The translations under genes and the position numbers were made by a program. The notes under the pieces are model-generated. The model saw only the letters and a list, made by a program, of their open reading frames with translations. It was not told the DNA's origin and searched no databases. A DNA stretch of 64,000 nucleotides. Origin: Rhodospirillum sp047263945 (GTDB lineage: Bacteria > Pseudomonadota > Alphaproteobacteria > Rhodospirillales > Rhodospirillaceae). Shown here one piece after another: positions 24,743 through 34,479 of this stretch. Every line of letters begins with the position of its first letter. Position 1 is the stretch's first letter. The stretch spans positions 248,001 through 312,000 of the forward strand of contig NZ_JBLAVB010000003.1 in assembly GCF_047263945.1 (NCBI RefSeq), written 5' to 3'.

Positions 24743-25735
24743 ATGGCCGCTTCACATCACAATTCGGAAGGCCTAGCACGCGGCGCGCGGATGCTGCGCA
24801 CGGCGCTTGGCCCCGCCATTGCCCGGTTTCTGGAAGACGCTTCCGTTGTTGAGGTGATGCTGAACCCGGATGGGCGTATCTGGATCGATCGTCTCTCTGA
24901 AGGGCTATCCGATACGGGGGAGCGCCTGCCAGCCGCCGACGGCGAGCGCATCGTGCGCCTCGTCGCCCATCACGTCGGCTCCGAGGTCCATTCAGGCGCC
25001 CCGCGCGTCTCGGCAGAACTGCCCGAGACAGGCGAACGGTTCGAGGGATTGTTACCGCCCGTTGTCGCCGCACCTGCCTTCGCCATCCGCAAACCCGCTG
25101 TCGCAGTGTTTACGCTCGACGACTATGTCGCCGCCGGGATCATGTCGGCGGCACAGGCCGAGACGCTGCGCGCAGGTGTTGCGTCCCGTGCCAATATCCT
25201 TGTCGCGGGCGGCACGTCCACCGGCAAGACGACGCTGACCAATGCTCTGCTGGCGGAAGTCGCCAAGACCTCTGATCGCGTGGTCATCATCGAAGATACG
25301 CGCGAGCTGCAATGCGCCGCGCCCAACCTCGTCGCCATGCGGACGAAGGATGGAGTCGCATCACTCTCCGATCTCGTCCGCTCATCGCTTCGTCTGCGCC
25401 CCGACCGGATTCCGGTCGGCGAAGTGCGCGGCGCGGAGGCGCTGGACCTGTTGAAGGCTTGGGGCACTGGCCATCCAGGCGGTGTCGGCACGATCCACGC
25501 CGGCAGCGCCATTGGCGCACTGAGACGGATGGAACAGCTCATTCAGGAAGCCGTCGTCACTGTCCCACGCGCGCTGATCGCCGAGACCATCGACCTCGTC
25601 GCCGTGCTGTCCGGCCGCGGGTCCGCGCGCCAGCTCATCGAACTCGCCCGCGTCAAGGGCCTCGGCCCGGACGGCGACTACCGCATCGTCTCCGCCACGA
25701 TTTTTCACCAGCCAGAAGAAGGAGCCTCCCAATGA
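24743..25735 (+). CDS. trbB: TrbB, conjugation ATPase (VirB11-type)
   Basis: A 330-residue secretion ATPase. Walker A is in ILVAGGTSTGKTTLTNALL, followed by the Asp box VVIIEDTRELQC, the His box GTGHPGGVGTIHAGSAIGAL, and the N-terminal VEVMLNPDGRIWIDRL typical of TrbB. It powers pilus assembly and substrate transfer from the cytoplasmic face. It heads the trb operon; the stop overlaps the trbC start. Confidence 0.93.
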   Translation: MAASHHNSEGLARGARMLRTALGPAIARFLEDASVVEVMLNPDGRIWIDRLSEGLSDTGERLPAADGERIVRLVAHHVGSEVHSGAPRVSAELPETGERFEGLLPPVVAAPAFAIRKPAVAVFTLDDYVAAGIMSAAQAETLRAGVASRANILVAGGTSTGKTTLTNALLAEVAKTSDRVVIIEDTRELQCAAPNLVAMRTKDGVASLSDLVRSSLRLRPDRIPVGEVRGAEALDLLKAWGTGHPGGVGTIHAGSAIGALRRMEQLIQEAVVTVPRALIAETIDLVAVLSGRGSARQLIELARVKGLGPDGDYRIVSATIFHQPEEGASQ

Positions 25736-26088
25736 TGCCTGTTGTTCAGCCTTCCCGCCCCGTGGGCCTGCGCCTGCAGCGCCAGCGCCTCGCCATGACC
25801 GTTTCGGTCGCCGCACTCTCTGTGGTGATGGCCGCGCCCGCTTACGCCTCCGGCTCATCCATGCCGTGGGAGCAGCCGCTGCAACAGATCCTGCAATCGA
25901 TCGAAGGACCGGTCGCCAAGATCATCGCCGTCATCATCATTATCACCACGGGCCTGACGCTGGCCTTCGGCGACACGTCAGGCGGGTTCCGTCGTCTCAT
26001 TCAGATCGTGTTCGGCCTGTCGATCGCTTTCGCGGCTTCGAGCTTCTTCCTGTCCTTCTTCTCGTTCGGCGGCGGAGCGCTGGTCTGA
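25732..26088 (+). CDS. trbC: TrbC, conjugative pilin
   Basis: A 118-residue pilin precursor. The signal peptide ends near residue 40 (VVMAAPAYASG). Two membrane segments follow in the mature part (IIAVIIIITTGLTLAF and LIQIVFGLSIAFAASSFFL). TraF (9803) is the likely processing peptidase. The start overlaps the trbB stop and the stop overlaps the trbD start. Confidence 0.9.
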   Translation: MMPVVQPSRPVGLRLQRQRLAMTVSVAALSVVMAAPAYASGSSMPWEQPLQQILQSIEGPVAKIIAVIIIITTGLTLAFGDTSGGFRRLIQIVFGLSIAFAASSFFLSFFSFGGGALV

Positions 26089-26360
26089 TGATGACCGCTG
26101 GTGACGAGGTTCCGGGCTTTACCGTGCCGGTCCACCGTGCGCTCAGCGAGCCGATCCTGCTTGGCGGCGCGCCACGCGCCATCGCGATTCTGAACGGCAC
26201 GCTGGCAGGCGCCGTTGGTCTCGGTCTGCGCCTCTGGCTGGTCGGCATCCTCATCTGGGCGATCGGGCATTTCGCCGCGGTGTGGGCGGCGAAGCGCGAT
26301 CCGCTGTTCGTCGAGGTCGGTCGCCGCCATCTGCGCATCCCGGCGCACCTGACAGTTTGA
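26088..26360 (+). CDS. trbD: TrbD (VirB3-like)
   Basis: A 90-residue inner-membrane protein: GFTVPVHRALSEPILLGGAP at the N-terminus, then one long hydrophobic segment (LGLRLWLVGILIWAIGHFAA). This is the VirB3/TrbD pattern. It lies between pilin and TrbE as in all trb operons and starts on the trbC stop codon. Confidence 0.9.
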   Translation: MMTAGDEVPGFTVPVHRALSEPILLGGAPRAIAILNGTLAGAVGLGLRLWLVGILIWAIGHFAAVWAAKRDPLFVEVGRRHLRIPAHLTV

Positions 26361-26373
26361 GGAGCGCGCCACC

Positions 26374-28812
26374 ATGATGAACCTCGCCGAATACCGCAAC
26401 AAAAACACCCGGCTCGCTGATTTCCTGCCCTGGGTGGCGCTGGTTGGTTCCGGCATCGTGCTCAACAAGGACGGCAGCTTCCAGCGCACCGCCCGGTTTC
26501 GTGGTCCCGATCTGGATTCGGGCGTACCCGCTGAACTCGTCGCCGTGGCGGGGCGGTTGAACAACGCCTTCCGCCGTCTCGGTTCCGGTTGGGCGATCTT
26601 CGTCGAGGCGCAGCGCCACGCATCGAACCTCTATCCGGACAGCCGTTTTCCCGATGCAGCATCCGCCCTGGTCGATGCCGAACGAAAGGCCGACTTCGAG
26701 GAAGCCGGGGCGCACTTTGAGTCGTCCTATTTTCTGACTTTCACCTATCTGCCGCCGGCCGAGGACGCTGCTCGCGCCGAAACCTGGCTTTACGAGGGCC
26801 GCGAGAAGACCGGTATCGACCCCCATGAGGTGATGACCGGTTTCGCCGATCGCACCGACCGGCTGCTGCGCCTGATCGAAGCCTTCATGCCCGAATGCCG
26901 CTGGCTCGATGACGGCGAGACACTGACCTATCTGCACGGCTGCGTTTCCACGAACCGGCACCGCGTCCGCGTTCCCGAGACGCCGGTCTATCTCGACGCG
27001 CTGCTCGCCGATCAGCCGCTCACCGGCGGGCTGGAGCCGCGCCTGGGATCAGCGCATTTGCGTGTGCTGACCATCACCGGATTTCCGACCGCGACGACAC
27101 CGGGCCTGCTCGACGAGTTGAATCGGTTGGCCTTTCCCTATCGCTGGTCCACACGCGCCATCCTGCTAGACAAGACCGATGCAGTGAAGCTGCTGACCAA
27201 AATCCGCCGCCAGTGGTTCGCCAAGCGCAAGTCCATCGCCGCGATCCTGAAGGAGGTGATGACCAACGAACAATCGGTGCTGGTGGATACCGACGCCTCG
27301 AACAAGGCGGCGGAAGCCGATCTCGCGCTCCAGGAACTCGGCGCTGACTATGCCGGTATAGCCTATGTCACCGCGACCGTGACGGTCTGGGACAACGATC
27401 CGCGTATCGCCGACGAGAAACTGCGTCTGGTCGAGAAGGTCATCCAGGGCCGCGACTTCACTGCCATGCCTGAGACCATCAATGCGGTGGATGCCTGGCT
27501 CGGCTCCTTGCCAGGCCATGTCTACGCCAATGTGCGCCAGCCTCCGATCAGCACATTGAACCTTGCCCACATGATCCCCCTTAGTGCCGTGTGGGCGGGG
27601 CCGGAACGGGACGAGCACTTTGCAGCGCCCCCATTGCTGTTCGGCAAGACCGAGGGCTCGACCCCGTTCCGGTTTTCCCTCCATGTCGGCGACGTCGGCC
27701 ATACGCTGATCGTCGGTCCTACCGGCGCGGGCAAATCCGTTCTGCTGGCGCTGATGGCCTTGCAGTTCCGGCGTTACCAGCGGTCACAAGTCTTCGCCTT
27801 CGATTTCGGCGGGAGCATTCGCGCCGCGGCACTCGCCATGTGCGGCGACTGGCATGATCTCGGCGGCGGTCTAACCGAGGGCAGCGCCGACAGCGTATCA
27901 CTACAACCACTCGCGCGCGTCGTCGACGCCGCCGAACGCGCCTGGGCTGCTGAGTGGATCGGCGCAATCCTCGCCCGTGAGAGCGTCGCCATTACGCCGG
28001 AGGTGAAGGAACATCTCTGGACGGCGCTGACCTCGCTCGCCTCCGCGCCGGTGGAGGAGCGCACCATCACCGGCCTTTGCGTCCTGTTGCAGTCCAATGA
28101 CCTGAAGCAGGCGCTCCGCCCCTACTGTATCGGCGGGGCCTGGGGCCGGTTGCTCGATGCCGAAATCGAACATCTCGGCACCGCCCCTTGCCAAGCCTTC
28201 GAGACCGAAGGGTTGATCGGCACCGAAGCCGCGCCCGCCGTGCTCGCCTATCTGTTCCACCGGATCGAGGATCGGCTCGACGGCTCGCCAACCCTCATCA
28301 TCGTTGATGAAGGCTGGCTGGCGCTGGACGACGAGGGCTTCGCTGGCCAGCTCCGCGAATGGCTGAAGACACTCAGGAAGAAGAATGCCTCGGTCATCTT
28401 CGCCACGCAGTCTCTGTCCGATATCGACGGCTCGTCTATCGCGCCTGCCATCATCGAGAGCTGCCAGACCCGGCTTCTTCTCCCGAATGAACGGGCGATC
28501 GAGCCGCAGATCACCGCCATCTACCGCCGCTTCGGCCTCAACGACCGCCAGATCGAAATCCTCGCCCGCGCCATGCCCAAGCGCGACTATTACTGCCAGT
28601 CACGGCGCGGCAACCGGCTGTTCGAGCTGGGCTTGTCGGAAGTGGCGCTGGCGCTTTGCGCGGCATCTTCCAAGACCGATCAGGCGGCCATCGCGAAGAT
28701 CATCGCCGAGCATGGCGCAGACGGCTTCCTCGACGCCTGGCTGCGCCATCGTGGCGTCGATTGGGCTGCCGACCTCATCCCCAACCTCACCAACCTGGAG
28801 ACACTGTCATGA
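26374..28812 (+). CDS. trbE: TrbE, VirB4-type ATPase
   Basis: An 812-residue ATPase. The N-terminal CagE/TrbE/VirB domain starts with MNLAEYRNKNTRLADFLPWV. The Walker A motif is LIVGPTGAGKSVLLALM at about residue 450, and Walker B (TLIIVDEGWLALDDEGF) is at about 640. It energises assembly of the mating pore. Full length for the family. Confidence 0.93.
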   Translation: MMNLAEYRNKNTRLADFLPWVALVGSGIVLNKDGSFQRTARFRGPDLDSGVPAELVAVAGRLNNAFRRLGSGWAIFVEAQRHASNLYPDSRFPDAASALVDAERKADFEEAGAHFESSYFLTFTYLPPAEDAARAETWLYEGREKTGIDPHEVMTGFADRTDRLLRLIEAFMPECRWLDDGETLTYLHGCVSTNRHRVRVPETPVYLDALLADQPLTGGLEPRLGSAHLRVLTITGFPTATTPGLLDELNRLAFPYRWSTRAILLDKTDAVKLLTKIRRQWFAKRKSIAAILKEVMTNEQSVLVDTDASNKAAEADLALQELGADYAGIAYVTATVTVWDNDPRIADEKLRLVEKVIQGRDFTAMPETINAVDAWLGSLPGHVYANVRQPPISTLNLAHMIPLSAVWAGPERDEHFAAPPLLFGKTEGSTPFRFSLHVGDVGHTLIVGPTGAGKSVLLALMALQFRRYQRSQVFAFDFGGSIRAAALAMCGDWHDLGGGLTEGSADSVSLQPLARVVDAAERAWAAEWIGAILARESVAITPEVKEHLWTALTSLASAPVEERTITGLCVLLQSNDLKQALRPYCIGGAWGRLLDAEIEHLGTAPCQAFETEGLIGTEAAPAVLAYLFHRIEDRLDGSPTLIIVDEGWLALDDEGFAGQLREWLKTLRKKNASVIFATQSLSDIDGSSIAPAIIESCQTRLLLPNERAIEPQITAIYRRFGLNDRQIEILARAMPKRDYYCQSRRGNRLFELGLSEVALALCAASSKTDQAAIAKIIAEHGADGFLDAWLRHRGVDWAADLIPNLTNLETLS

Positions 28813-29576
28813 CGCTTCGTCAATTCCCGGGCCGCACCCGCGCGGTGATGATCGCTGCCGCCCTTGCCATGCCGCTTTCCGCATCACCACTGCTGACGAC
28901 ACCGGCGTCCGCACAATGGATAGTCTACGATCCGACCAATTATGCGCAGAACCTGCTTTCGGCGACACGGGCGCTTCAACAGATCAACAATCAGATCACC
29001 TCGCTTCAGAATGAAGCGCAGATGCTGATCAACCAGGCGCGCAATCTGGCGAGCCTGCCATATTCGTCGCTGCAACAGCTCCAGCAATCGGTGAGCCGCA
29101 CCCAGCAGCTTCTTAGCCAGGCCCAGAACATCGCTTACAATGTGCAAGCGATCGATCAGGCCTTCCAGACCCAGTACGCAAATGTCTCAATGTCGGCTTC
29201 GGACGCACAACTCGTTTCAGATGCCAAGACCCGTTGGCAGAACACGGTTGGCGGCCTTCAGGACGCCATGCGCGTGCAGGCCACCGTCGTTGGCAATATC
29301 GACACCAACCGCACCGAGATGTCATCTCTCGTTGGCGCCAGCCAGTCCGCCACTGGCGCTTTGCAAGCAACCCAGGCTGGGAACCAGCTCCTCGCCCTTC
29401 AAGCCCAGCAACTGAGCGATCTCACGGCGGTCGTTGCCGCCAACGGGCGGGCTCAGGCTTTGCAATCGGCCGAACAGGCCGCCGCTGCCGAACAAGGGCG
29501 AGAACAACGCCGCCGCTTCCTGACGCCAGGTTCCGGTTATCAGGCTGGCAGTGCTCAAATGTTCTACGGCAATTGA
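28809..29576 (+). CDS. trbJ: TrbJ (VirB5-like)
   Basis: A 255-residue exported protein with a signal peptide (residues 1-36, ending TTPASAQW) and a long Gln/Asn-rich coiled-coil body (ALQQINNQITSLQNEAQMLI, then LQQLQQSVSRTQQLL). This is the TrbJ/VirB5 form that sits at the pilus tip. It overlaps trbE by 4 bases. Confidence 0.9.
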   Translation: MTLRQFPGRTRAVMIAAALAMPLSASPLLTTPASAQWIVYDPTNYAQNLLSATRALQQINNQITSLQNEAQMLINQARNLASLPYSSLQQLQQSVSRTQQLLSQAQNIAYNVQAIDQAFQTQYANVSMSASDAQLVSDAKTRWQNTVGGLQDAMRVQATVVGNIDTNRTEMSSLVGASQSATGALQATQAGNQLLALQAQQLSDLTAVVAANGRAQALQSAEQAAAAEQGREQRRRFLTPGSGYQAGSAQMFYGN

Positions 29577-29583
29577 GGGCGGC

Positions 29584-29892
29584 ATGATGGACGGCAAGAC
29601 CCTCGCGCGTCTCGCGGCCGTGATTTTCGTGGCCGTCGCCATCATCGCGACGGCGATCGAGATGAACCGCCGCGATGTGTCTCAAGATGCCTCCGTGACC
29701 GTTCCGCCCACCACCCCAAAGCCGGACCCGCTCGATGCCGAGCTTGCCCGGTGCAGCGGGATTGGTGAAGCCGGAAGCCGCGATCCGGCCTGCCTGAAGG
29801 CTTGGGCGGAGAACCGCCGCCGCTTCCTCGGCCAACCCGCCTCGTCAGCTCCAGGCCCGCAGCCGTCGTCTCCTGAGAATGGAGCGCGCTGA
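29584..29892 (+). CDS. trbK: TrbK-alt, putative entry exclusion protein
   Basis: A 102-residue protein with one N-terminal membrane segment (LARLAAVIFVAVAIIATAI). A short conserved module follows: LDAELARCSGIGEAGSRDPA then CLKAWAENRRRFLG, with two Cys that may pair. It lies between trbJ and trbL, the usual position of TrbK-alt. Entry exclusion is assigned by family and position. Confidence 0.82.
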   Translation: MMDGKTLARLAAVIFVAVAIIATAIEMNRRDVSQDASVTVPPTTPKPDPLDAELARCSGIGEAGSRDPACLKAWAENRRRFLGQPASSAPGPQPSSPENGAR

Positions 29893-29894
29893 CC

Positions 29895-31250
29895 ATGGGC
29901 AATACCGGCGTCATCGATCATTTTCTCGAAGTCTTCACCCGCTATATCGACGGCGGGTTCGGACTGCTCCGGCCAGAGGTGGCCTTTATCGCCACCACCT
30001 TGATCGTCATCGACGTCACGCTGGCAGCTCTCTTCTGGTCCTGGGGTGCCGACGAGGACATCATCGCCCGCCTCATCAAGAAGACGCTCTTCGTCGGCGT
30101 CTTCGCCTATATCATCGGCAACTGGAACAACCTTGCCCGTATCGTCTTCGAAAGCTTCGCCGGTCTCGGCCTGAAGGCGTCCGGCACCGGTTTTACCGTG
30201 AGCGATCTTCTACGCCCCGGCAAGGTGGCGCAGACCGGCCTCGACGCCGGTCGCCCCCTTCTCGATTCCATCTCGAACCTGATGGGCTATTGGGCCTTCT
30301 TCGAGAATTTCATTCAGATCGCCTGCATGTTGTTCGCCTGGGCGCTCGTGTTACTCGCCTTTTTCGTGCTTGCCATTCAGCTTTTCGTCACCCTAATCGA
30401 GTTCAAGCTGACGACGCTCGCCGGTTTCGTGCTGATCCCCTTCGGTCTCTTCGGCAAATCCGCCTTCATGGCCGAGCGCGTCCTCGGCAACGTCATTTCT
30501 TCCGGCATCAAGGTGCTGGTCCTCGCTGTCATCATCGGCATCGGCTCGACGCTGTTTTCCGAGTTCACCGCCGGTTTTGGCGGCGCAACGCCGACCATCG
30601 ACGAAGCCATGGCCATCGTGCTCGCGGCGCTATCGCTGCTTGGTCTCGGCATTTTCGGTCCCGGGATTGCCAGCGGCCTCGTATCCGGTGGCCCGCAGCT
30701 TGGTGCGGGTGCCGCCATCGGCACCGGTCTCGCTGCCGGCGGCATGGTTGCAGCAGGCGCGGCAACGGTTGGCGCCGTCACCTCCGGCGGAGCCTCTCTT
30801 CTCGGCGGAGCCGCGGCGGCCGCGCGTGGTGGCGCAGCCCTGGCCGGTGGCGCATCGACCGCCTATAGCCTTGGCGCCGCCGGTGAGACCGGCGCCTCCG
30901 CTGTGGCCTCCGGTCTTGGCAATGTCGCATCGACGGGTGCCAAGGCTGCCGTTTCGCCTCTGAAGAAAGCCGCTGGCCGCACGTCCGACAGCCTGAAATC
31001 CAGCTACCAGTCGGGCGCCCGAGCCGCCTTTGAGGCCAGCGGCGGATCATCGACGGCTGGCACCGTAGGCGGCGATGCGCCGGAAGCCGCGTCGGGCTCC
31101 GCCTCTCCGTCCGAAAACCCACCCGCTTGGGCGAAGCGCATGAAACGCTCCCAGACCATGACGCACGGCGTTCAGGCTGCCGCGCACGCCGTCAAATCCG
31201 GCGACGCCCATGGCGGCGGATCGTCCCTCAATCTCTCCGAAGGCAATTGA
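29895..31250 (+). CDS. trbL: TrbL (VirB6-like)
   Basis: A 451-residue polytopic membrane protein. Membrane segments lie in the first ~260 residues (for example VAFIATTLIVIDVTLAALFW and FIQIACMLFAWALVLLAFFV). After ~260 comes a glycine/alanine-rich hydrophobic region, then a polar Ser/Ala-rich tail. It forms part of the inner-membrane channel. The tail end (GGGSSLNLSEGN) is normal for rhizobial-type TrbL. Confidence 0.92.
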   Translation: MGNTGVIDHFLEVFTRYIDGGFGLLRPEVAFIATTLIVIDVTLAALFWSWGADEDIIARLIKKTLFVGVFAYIIGNWNNLARIVFESFAGLGLKASGTGFTVSDLLRPGKVAQTGLDAGRPLLDSISNLMGYWAFFENFIQIACMLFAWALVLLAFFVLAIQLFVTLIEFKLTTLAGFVLIPFGLFGKSAFMAERVLGNVISSGIKVLVLAVIIGIGSTLFSEFTAGFGGATPTIDEAMAIVLAALSLLGLGIFGPGIASGLVSGGPQLGAGAAIGTGLAAGGMVAAGAATVGAVTSGGASLLGGAAAAARGGAALAGGASTAYSLGAAGETGASAVASGLGNVASTGAKAAVSPLKKAAGRTSDSLKSSYQSGARAAFEASGGSSTAGTVGGDAPEAASGSASPSENPPAWAKRMKRSQTMTHGVQAAAHAVKSGDAHGGGSSLNLSEGN

Positions 31251-31252
31251 CC

Positions 31253-31936
31253 ATGTTCAAGCGACCGTCCACCCATTACGGCAAATCTCCCGAACCCGAG
31301 ACACCCTATCAGCGTGCCGCCCAAGTCTGGGACGACCGCATCGGCTCCGCCCGTGTTCAGGCAAAGAACTGGCGGCTGATGGCATTCGGCTCTCTCGCCT
31401 TGTCGGCAGGATTATCGTGTGCGCTGGTCTGGCAGTCGATGAACGGCTCGATCGTGCCCTGGGTGGTGCAGGTCGACAAGCTCGGTCAGGCGCAAGCCAT
31501 TGCACCCGCGACCGCCCACTATCAGCCCAACGACGCTCAGATCGCCTTTTACCTCGCCCGCTTTATCGAGCAGGTCAGGAGCATTCCCGCCGATCCGATC
31601 ATCGTCCGTCAGAACTGGCTGCGCGCCTATGACTTTACGACGCAGGGCGGCGCGCTGGCGCTCAACGACTATGCGCGCGCCAATGATCCCTTCGCCAAGG
31701 TCGGCAAGCAACAGATCGCTGTTGAAGTGTCATCGGTCATTCGCGCCTCGCCATCGAGCTTCCGCGTCGCCTGGATCGAGCGTCGCTATCAGGATGGATC
31801 ATTGGCCGCGACCGAGCGCTGGTCCGCCATCCTTACCGTTGCCGTGCAGCCACCCCACGATGCCGACACGCTCAGGAAAAATCCCCTCGGAATCTACATC
31901 AACGCCATCAACTGGTCGAAGGAGCTTGGATCATGA
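31253..31936 (+). CDS. trbF: TrbF (VirB8-like)
   Basis: A 227-residue bitopic protein. It has a short cytoplasmic start (ETPYQRAAQVWDDRIGSARV), one membrane segment (about residues 43-62) and a periplasmic VirB8-type domain (VVQVDKLGQAQAI, then ILTVAVQPPHDADTLRKNPL and GIYINAINWSKEL). It starts 2 bases after trbL and its stop overlaps trbG. Confidence 0.92.
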   Translation: MFKRPSTHYGKSPEPETPYQRAAQVWDDRIGSARVQAKNWRLMAFGSLALSAGLSCALVWQSMNGSIVPWVVQVDKLGQAQAIAPATAHYQPNDAQIAFYLARFIEQVRSIPADPIIVRQNWLRAYDFTTQGGALALNDYARANDPFAKVGKQQIAVEVSSVIRASPSSFRVAWIERRYQDGSLAATERWSAILTVAVQPPHDADTLRKNPLGIYINAINWSKELGS

Positions 31937-32988
31937 TCCGGCCGTCTCATCTGACCGCCGGACATCCGGCGGCGCGTAGCTACGCACTTCTGCCTTTCCG
32001 TAAATCCGGCTTGCCGCTTCTGTTGCTTTATGCCTCTGCGCTTGCAGGGTGCGCGACACCGCAAAAGCCCCCGGAAATTTCCTATGACGATGCCGCGCCC
32101 GCAGTCCTGGCGGCCGATCCGCCAAAGCCGGTTCAGGTGGTAGAATTGCCCAAAGTCCTGCCGCTCCCCGGCCAGTTGAAGCCGGTCGGCAAGGATGGCA
32201 AGCCCGCACCTGAACTGGCGGACCCAGCCGCACGGGTGAGCGAGGCCAACGCCGCTGCCCGGATGCAGCCAGTTCGGAACGGCTTCATCAATTCGATGCA
32301 GGTCTATCCGTTCGTCGATGGCGCGCTCTATCAGGTCTATACCTCGCCGGGACAAATTACCGATATCGGCCTTCAACCCGGCGAGCAGCTTGTCGGCTCC
32401 GGCCCGGTCGCCGCAGGAGACACGGTGCGCTGGATTATCGGCGATACCGAAAGCGGCTCAGGCGCCACCAAACAGGTCCATATCCTTGTCAAGCCGACGC
32501 GACCGGAACTGACGACGAACCTGGTCATCAACACCGACCGGCGCACCTATCACATGGAGCTGCGCTCGACCGAAAAGACCTATATGGCCTCGGTCTCCTG
32601 GCAGTATCCGCAGGACCAGCTCATCGCACTCCACCGCCAGAACCAACAGGCTGAGGCTCAGCAGCCGGTCGCCAGCGGCGTCGATCTCTCCCGTGTCAAT
32701 TTCCGCTACGACGTGACGGGAGACCGAGCACCCTGGCGGCCCCTGCGTGCCTTCGATGACGGGCGGCAGGTGTTCATCGAGTTTCCGCGAGGCATCGGTC
32801 AGGGCGAAATGCCACCGCTGTTCGTCGTCGGTCCGGAGGGCGACACCTCCGAACTGGTGAACTACCGGGTGCGCGGCAATTATATGATCGTCGACCGCCT
32901 GTTCGCCGCCGCCGAATTGCGCTTCGGCGCGGGCAAGGACCAAAAACGTGTCCGCATCTCCCGAACTGACGGGAGACCTGCGTCGTGA
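31933..32988 (+). CDS. trbG: TrbG (VirB9-like)
   Basis: A 351-residue protein with an N-terminal hydrophobic segment ending in a lipobox-like LLYASALAGCAT, so it is probably lipid-anchored. The body is VirB9-type: YPFVDGALYQVYTSPGQITD, then HILVKPTRPELTTNLVINTD and a C-terminal domain with VNYRVRGNYMIVDRLF. It forms the outer part of the core complex with TrbI. Confidence 0.92.
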   Translation: MIRPSHLTAGHPAARSYALLPFRKSGLPLLLLYASALAGCATPQKPPEISYDDAAPAVLAADPPKPVQVVELPKVLPLPGQLKPVGKDGKPAPELADPAARVSEANAAARMQPVRNGFINSMQVYPFVDGALYQVYTSPGQITDIGLQPGEQLVGSGPVAAGDTVRWIIGDTESGSGATKQVHILVKPTRPELTTNLVINTDRRTYHMELRSTEKTYMASVSWQYPQDQLIALHRQNQQAEAQQPVASGVDLSRVNFRYDVTGDRAPWRPLRAFDDGRQVFIEFPRGIGQGEMPPLFVVGPEGDTSELVNYRVRGNYMIVDRLFAAAELRFGAGKDQKRVRISRTDGRPAS

Positions 32989-34238
32989 GCACCGAAATCG
33001 ATCCCGAAAGGCAAGAAGGCCGGAAGCCGGGTGCGGCTGAGGACGACGCGCGGCCGCTGACCGGCGAGCCCGTGTCTTCCATGCGTCTTCGCCCCGATCC
33101 GCCGCGTGTCACGCGGCTGTCACGCAAGGTTCTGGCCGGTCTGGGGCTCGCCGCAGGCCTCGGCGTCGGCGGTGCCCTGATCTATGCCCTTCAGACCAGG
33201 AATGGCGGCAATCAGGGGCAGGAACTCTATTCGACCGACAATCGCTCCACGCCGGATGGCCTGGCAGGTCTGCCAAAGGACTATAGTGGCGTGCCGAAAC
33301 TCGGTCCCCCGCTTCCCGGCGATCTTGGGCGACCGATCCTGAACGCTCAGAACGGCGGTCAGCCGATTTCAACGCCCGGCGTTGTCGCCTCTGCGTCCTC
33401 CGGCCCAAGTCCGGAAGAGCAGCGTCGCGCGCAGGAGATTGAGGCCGCCCGCACCGCCCGGCTATTTGCGCCGACCGATGCACGTTCCACCAATATGGGC
33501 ACGATCAATACAGCGCAGACTACGGCGGCGGCGATGCCCCCGCAGCCCGACCTCACCAGTCTCGGTCTTGCGCCTCAGCCCTCAACACCCTCCGCGCAAG
33601 ATCGCCAGCTTGCCTTCCTCAACCAGACGCCCGACAAGCGCACGGTTTCGACTGATCGCGTCGCCGCTCCGGCATCGCCGAACATCCTTCAGGCTGGTGC
33701 GGTGATTGCCGCCGCGCTCATCACCGGCATCCGCTCCGATCTTCCCGGCCAGATCACCGCTCAGGTGACGGAGAATGTCTATGACAGCCCAACCGGCAAG
33801 ATCCTGCTTATCCCCCAGGGAACCCGCGTCATTGGCCAATACGACAACGGCGTCGGCTTCGGTCAGCGTCGGGTGCTCTTGGTCTGGAACCGGCTGATCT
33901 TTCCCAATGGCCGCTCGATCGTTCTGGAGCGCCAGCCCGGCGCGGACGCCGAAGGCTATGCCGGTCTTGAGGATGGCGTCGATTACCATTGGGGCGAGTT
34001 GTTCAAGGCGGCGGCCTTGTCCACGCTGCTCAGCGTCGGCGCACAGGCCGGTTCGTCCGGAAACGACAGCGATATCGTGCAAGCTCTGCGTCAAGGCGCG
34101 TCACAGAGCATCAACCAGACCGGCCAACAGGTCGTCAGTCGCCAACTCAACATCGCGCCAACTCTGACCATCCGGCCCGGATTCCCGGTCCGTGTAATCG
34201 TCACGCGCGATCTTGTTCTTGAACCCTATGGAGGTTGA
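32985..34238 (+). CDS. trbI: TrbI (VirB10-like)
   Basis: A 417-residue protein with a cytoplasmic start, one membrane segment (about residues 48-66), a proline-rich periplasmic linker and the C-terminal VirB10 beta-barrel domain (GAVIAAALITGIRSDLPGQI, then LLIPQGTRVIGQYDNGVGFG and PGFPVRVIVTRDLVL). It spans both membranes in the core complex. It overlaps trbG by 4 bases. Confidence 0.93.
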   Translation: MSTEIDPERQEGRKPGAAEDDARPLTGEPVSSMRLRPDPPRVTRLSRKVLAGLGLAAGLGVGGALIYALQTRNGGNQGQELYSTDNRSTPDGLAGLPKDYSGVPKLGPPLPGDLGRPILNAQNGGQPISTPGVVASASSGPSPEEQRRAQEIEAARTARLFAPTDARSTNMGTINTAQTTAAAMPPQPDLTSLGLAPQPSTPSAQDRQLAFLNQTPDKRTVSTDRVAAPASPNILQAGAVIAAALITGIRSDLPGQITAQVTENVYDSPTGKILLIPQGTRVIGQYDNGVGFGQRRVLLVWNRLIFPNGRSIVLERQPGADAEGYAGLEDGVDYHWGELFKAAALSTLLSVGAQAGSSGNDSDIVQALRQGASQSINQTGQQVVSRQLNIAPTLTIRPGFPVRVIVTRDLVLEPYGG

Positions 34239-34239
34239 C

Positions 34240-34479
34240 ATGGCGAAATTGAAACTCTCGGTGATCGTCGATGACAAGCCCGTCAAGGTCACGCTGGAAC
34301 TGCCGGCCAGTCTGCACCGCGATCTCGTTGCCTATGCCAACATCCTCGCCCGCGAGGCAGGCCAGTCGCCCGCCGATCCCGTTCGCCTGATCGTGCCCAT
34401 GCTGGAGCGGTTCATCGCCACGGACCGCGGCTTTGCCAAGGCGAAGAAATCCGTGTCCCAAACTACGCCGTCGATGTGA
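34240..34479 (+). CDS. DUF2274 protein
   Basis: A 79-residue protein (MAKLKLSVIVDDKPVKVTLE, then LHRDLVAYANILAREAGQ) of the DUF2274 family, which regularly ends trb operons in Alphaproteobacteria. The shape suggests a ribbon-helix-helix DNA-binding protein. The ribosome site GGAGG overlaps the trbI end. Its last 17 bases overlap the convergent LysR gene. Confidence 0.85.
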   Translation: MAKLKLSVIVDDKPVKVTLELPASLHRDLVAYANILAREAGQSPADPVRLIVPMLERFIATDRGFAKAKKSVSQTTPSM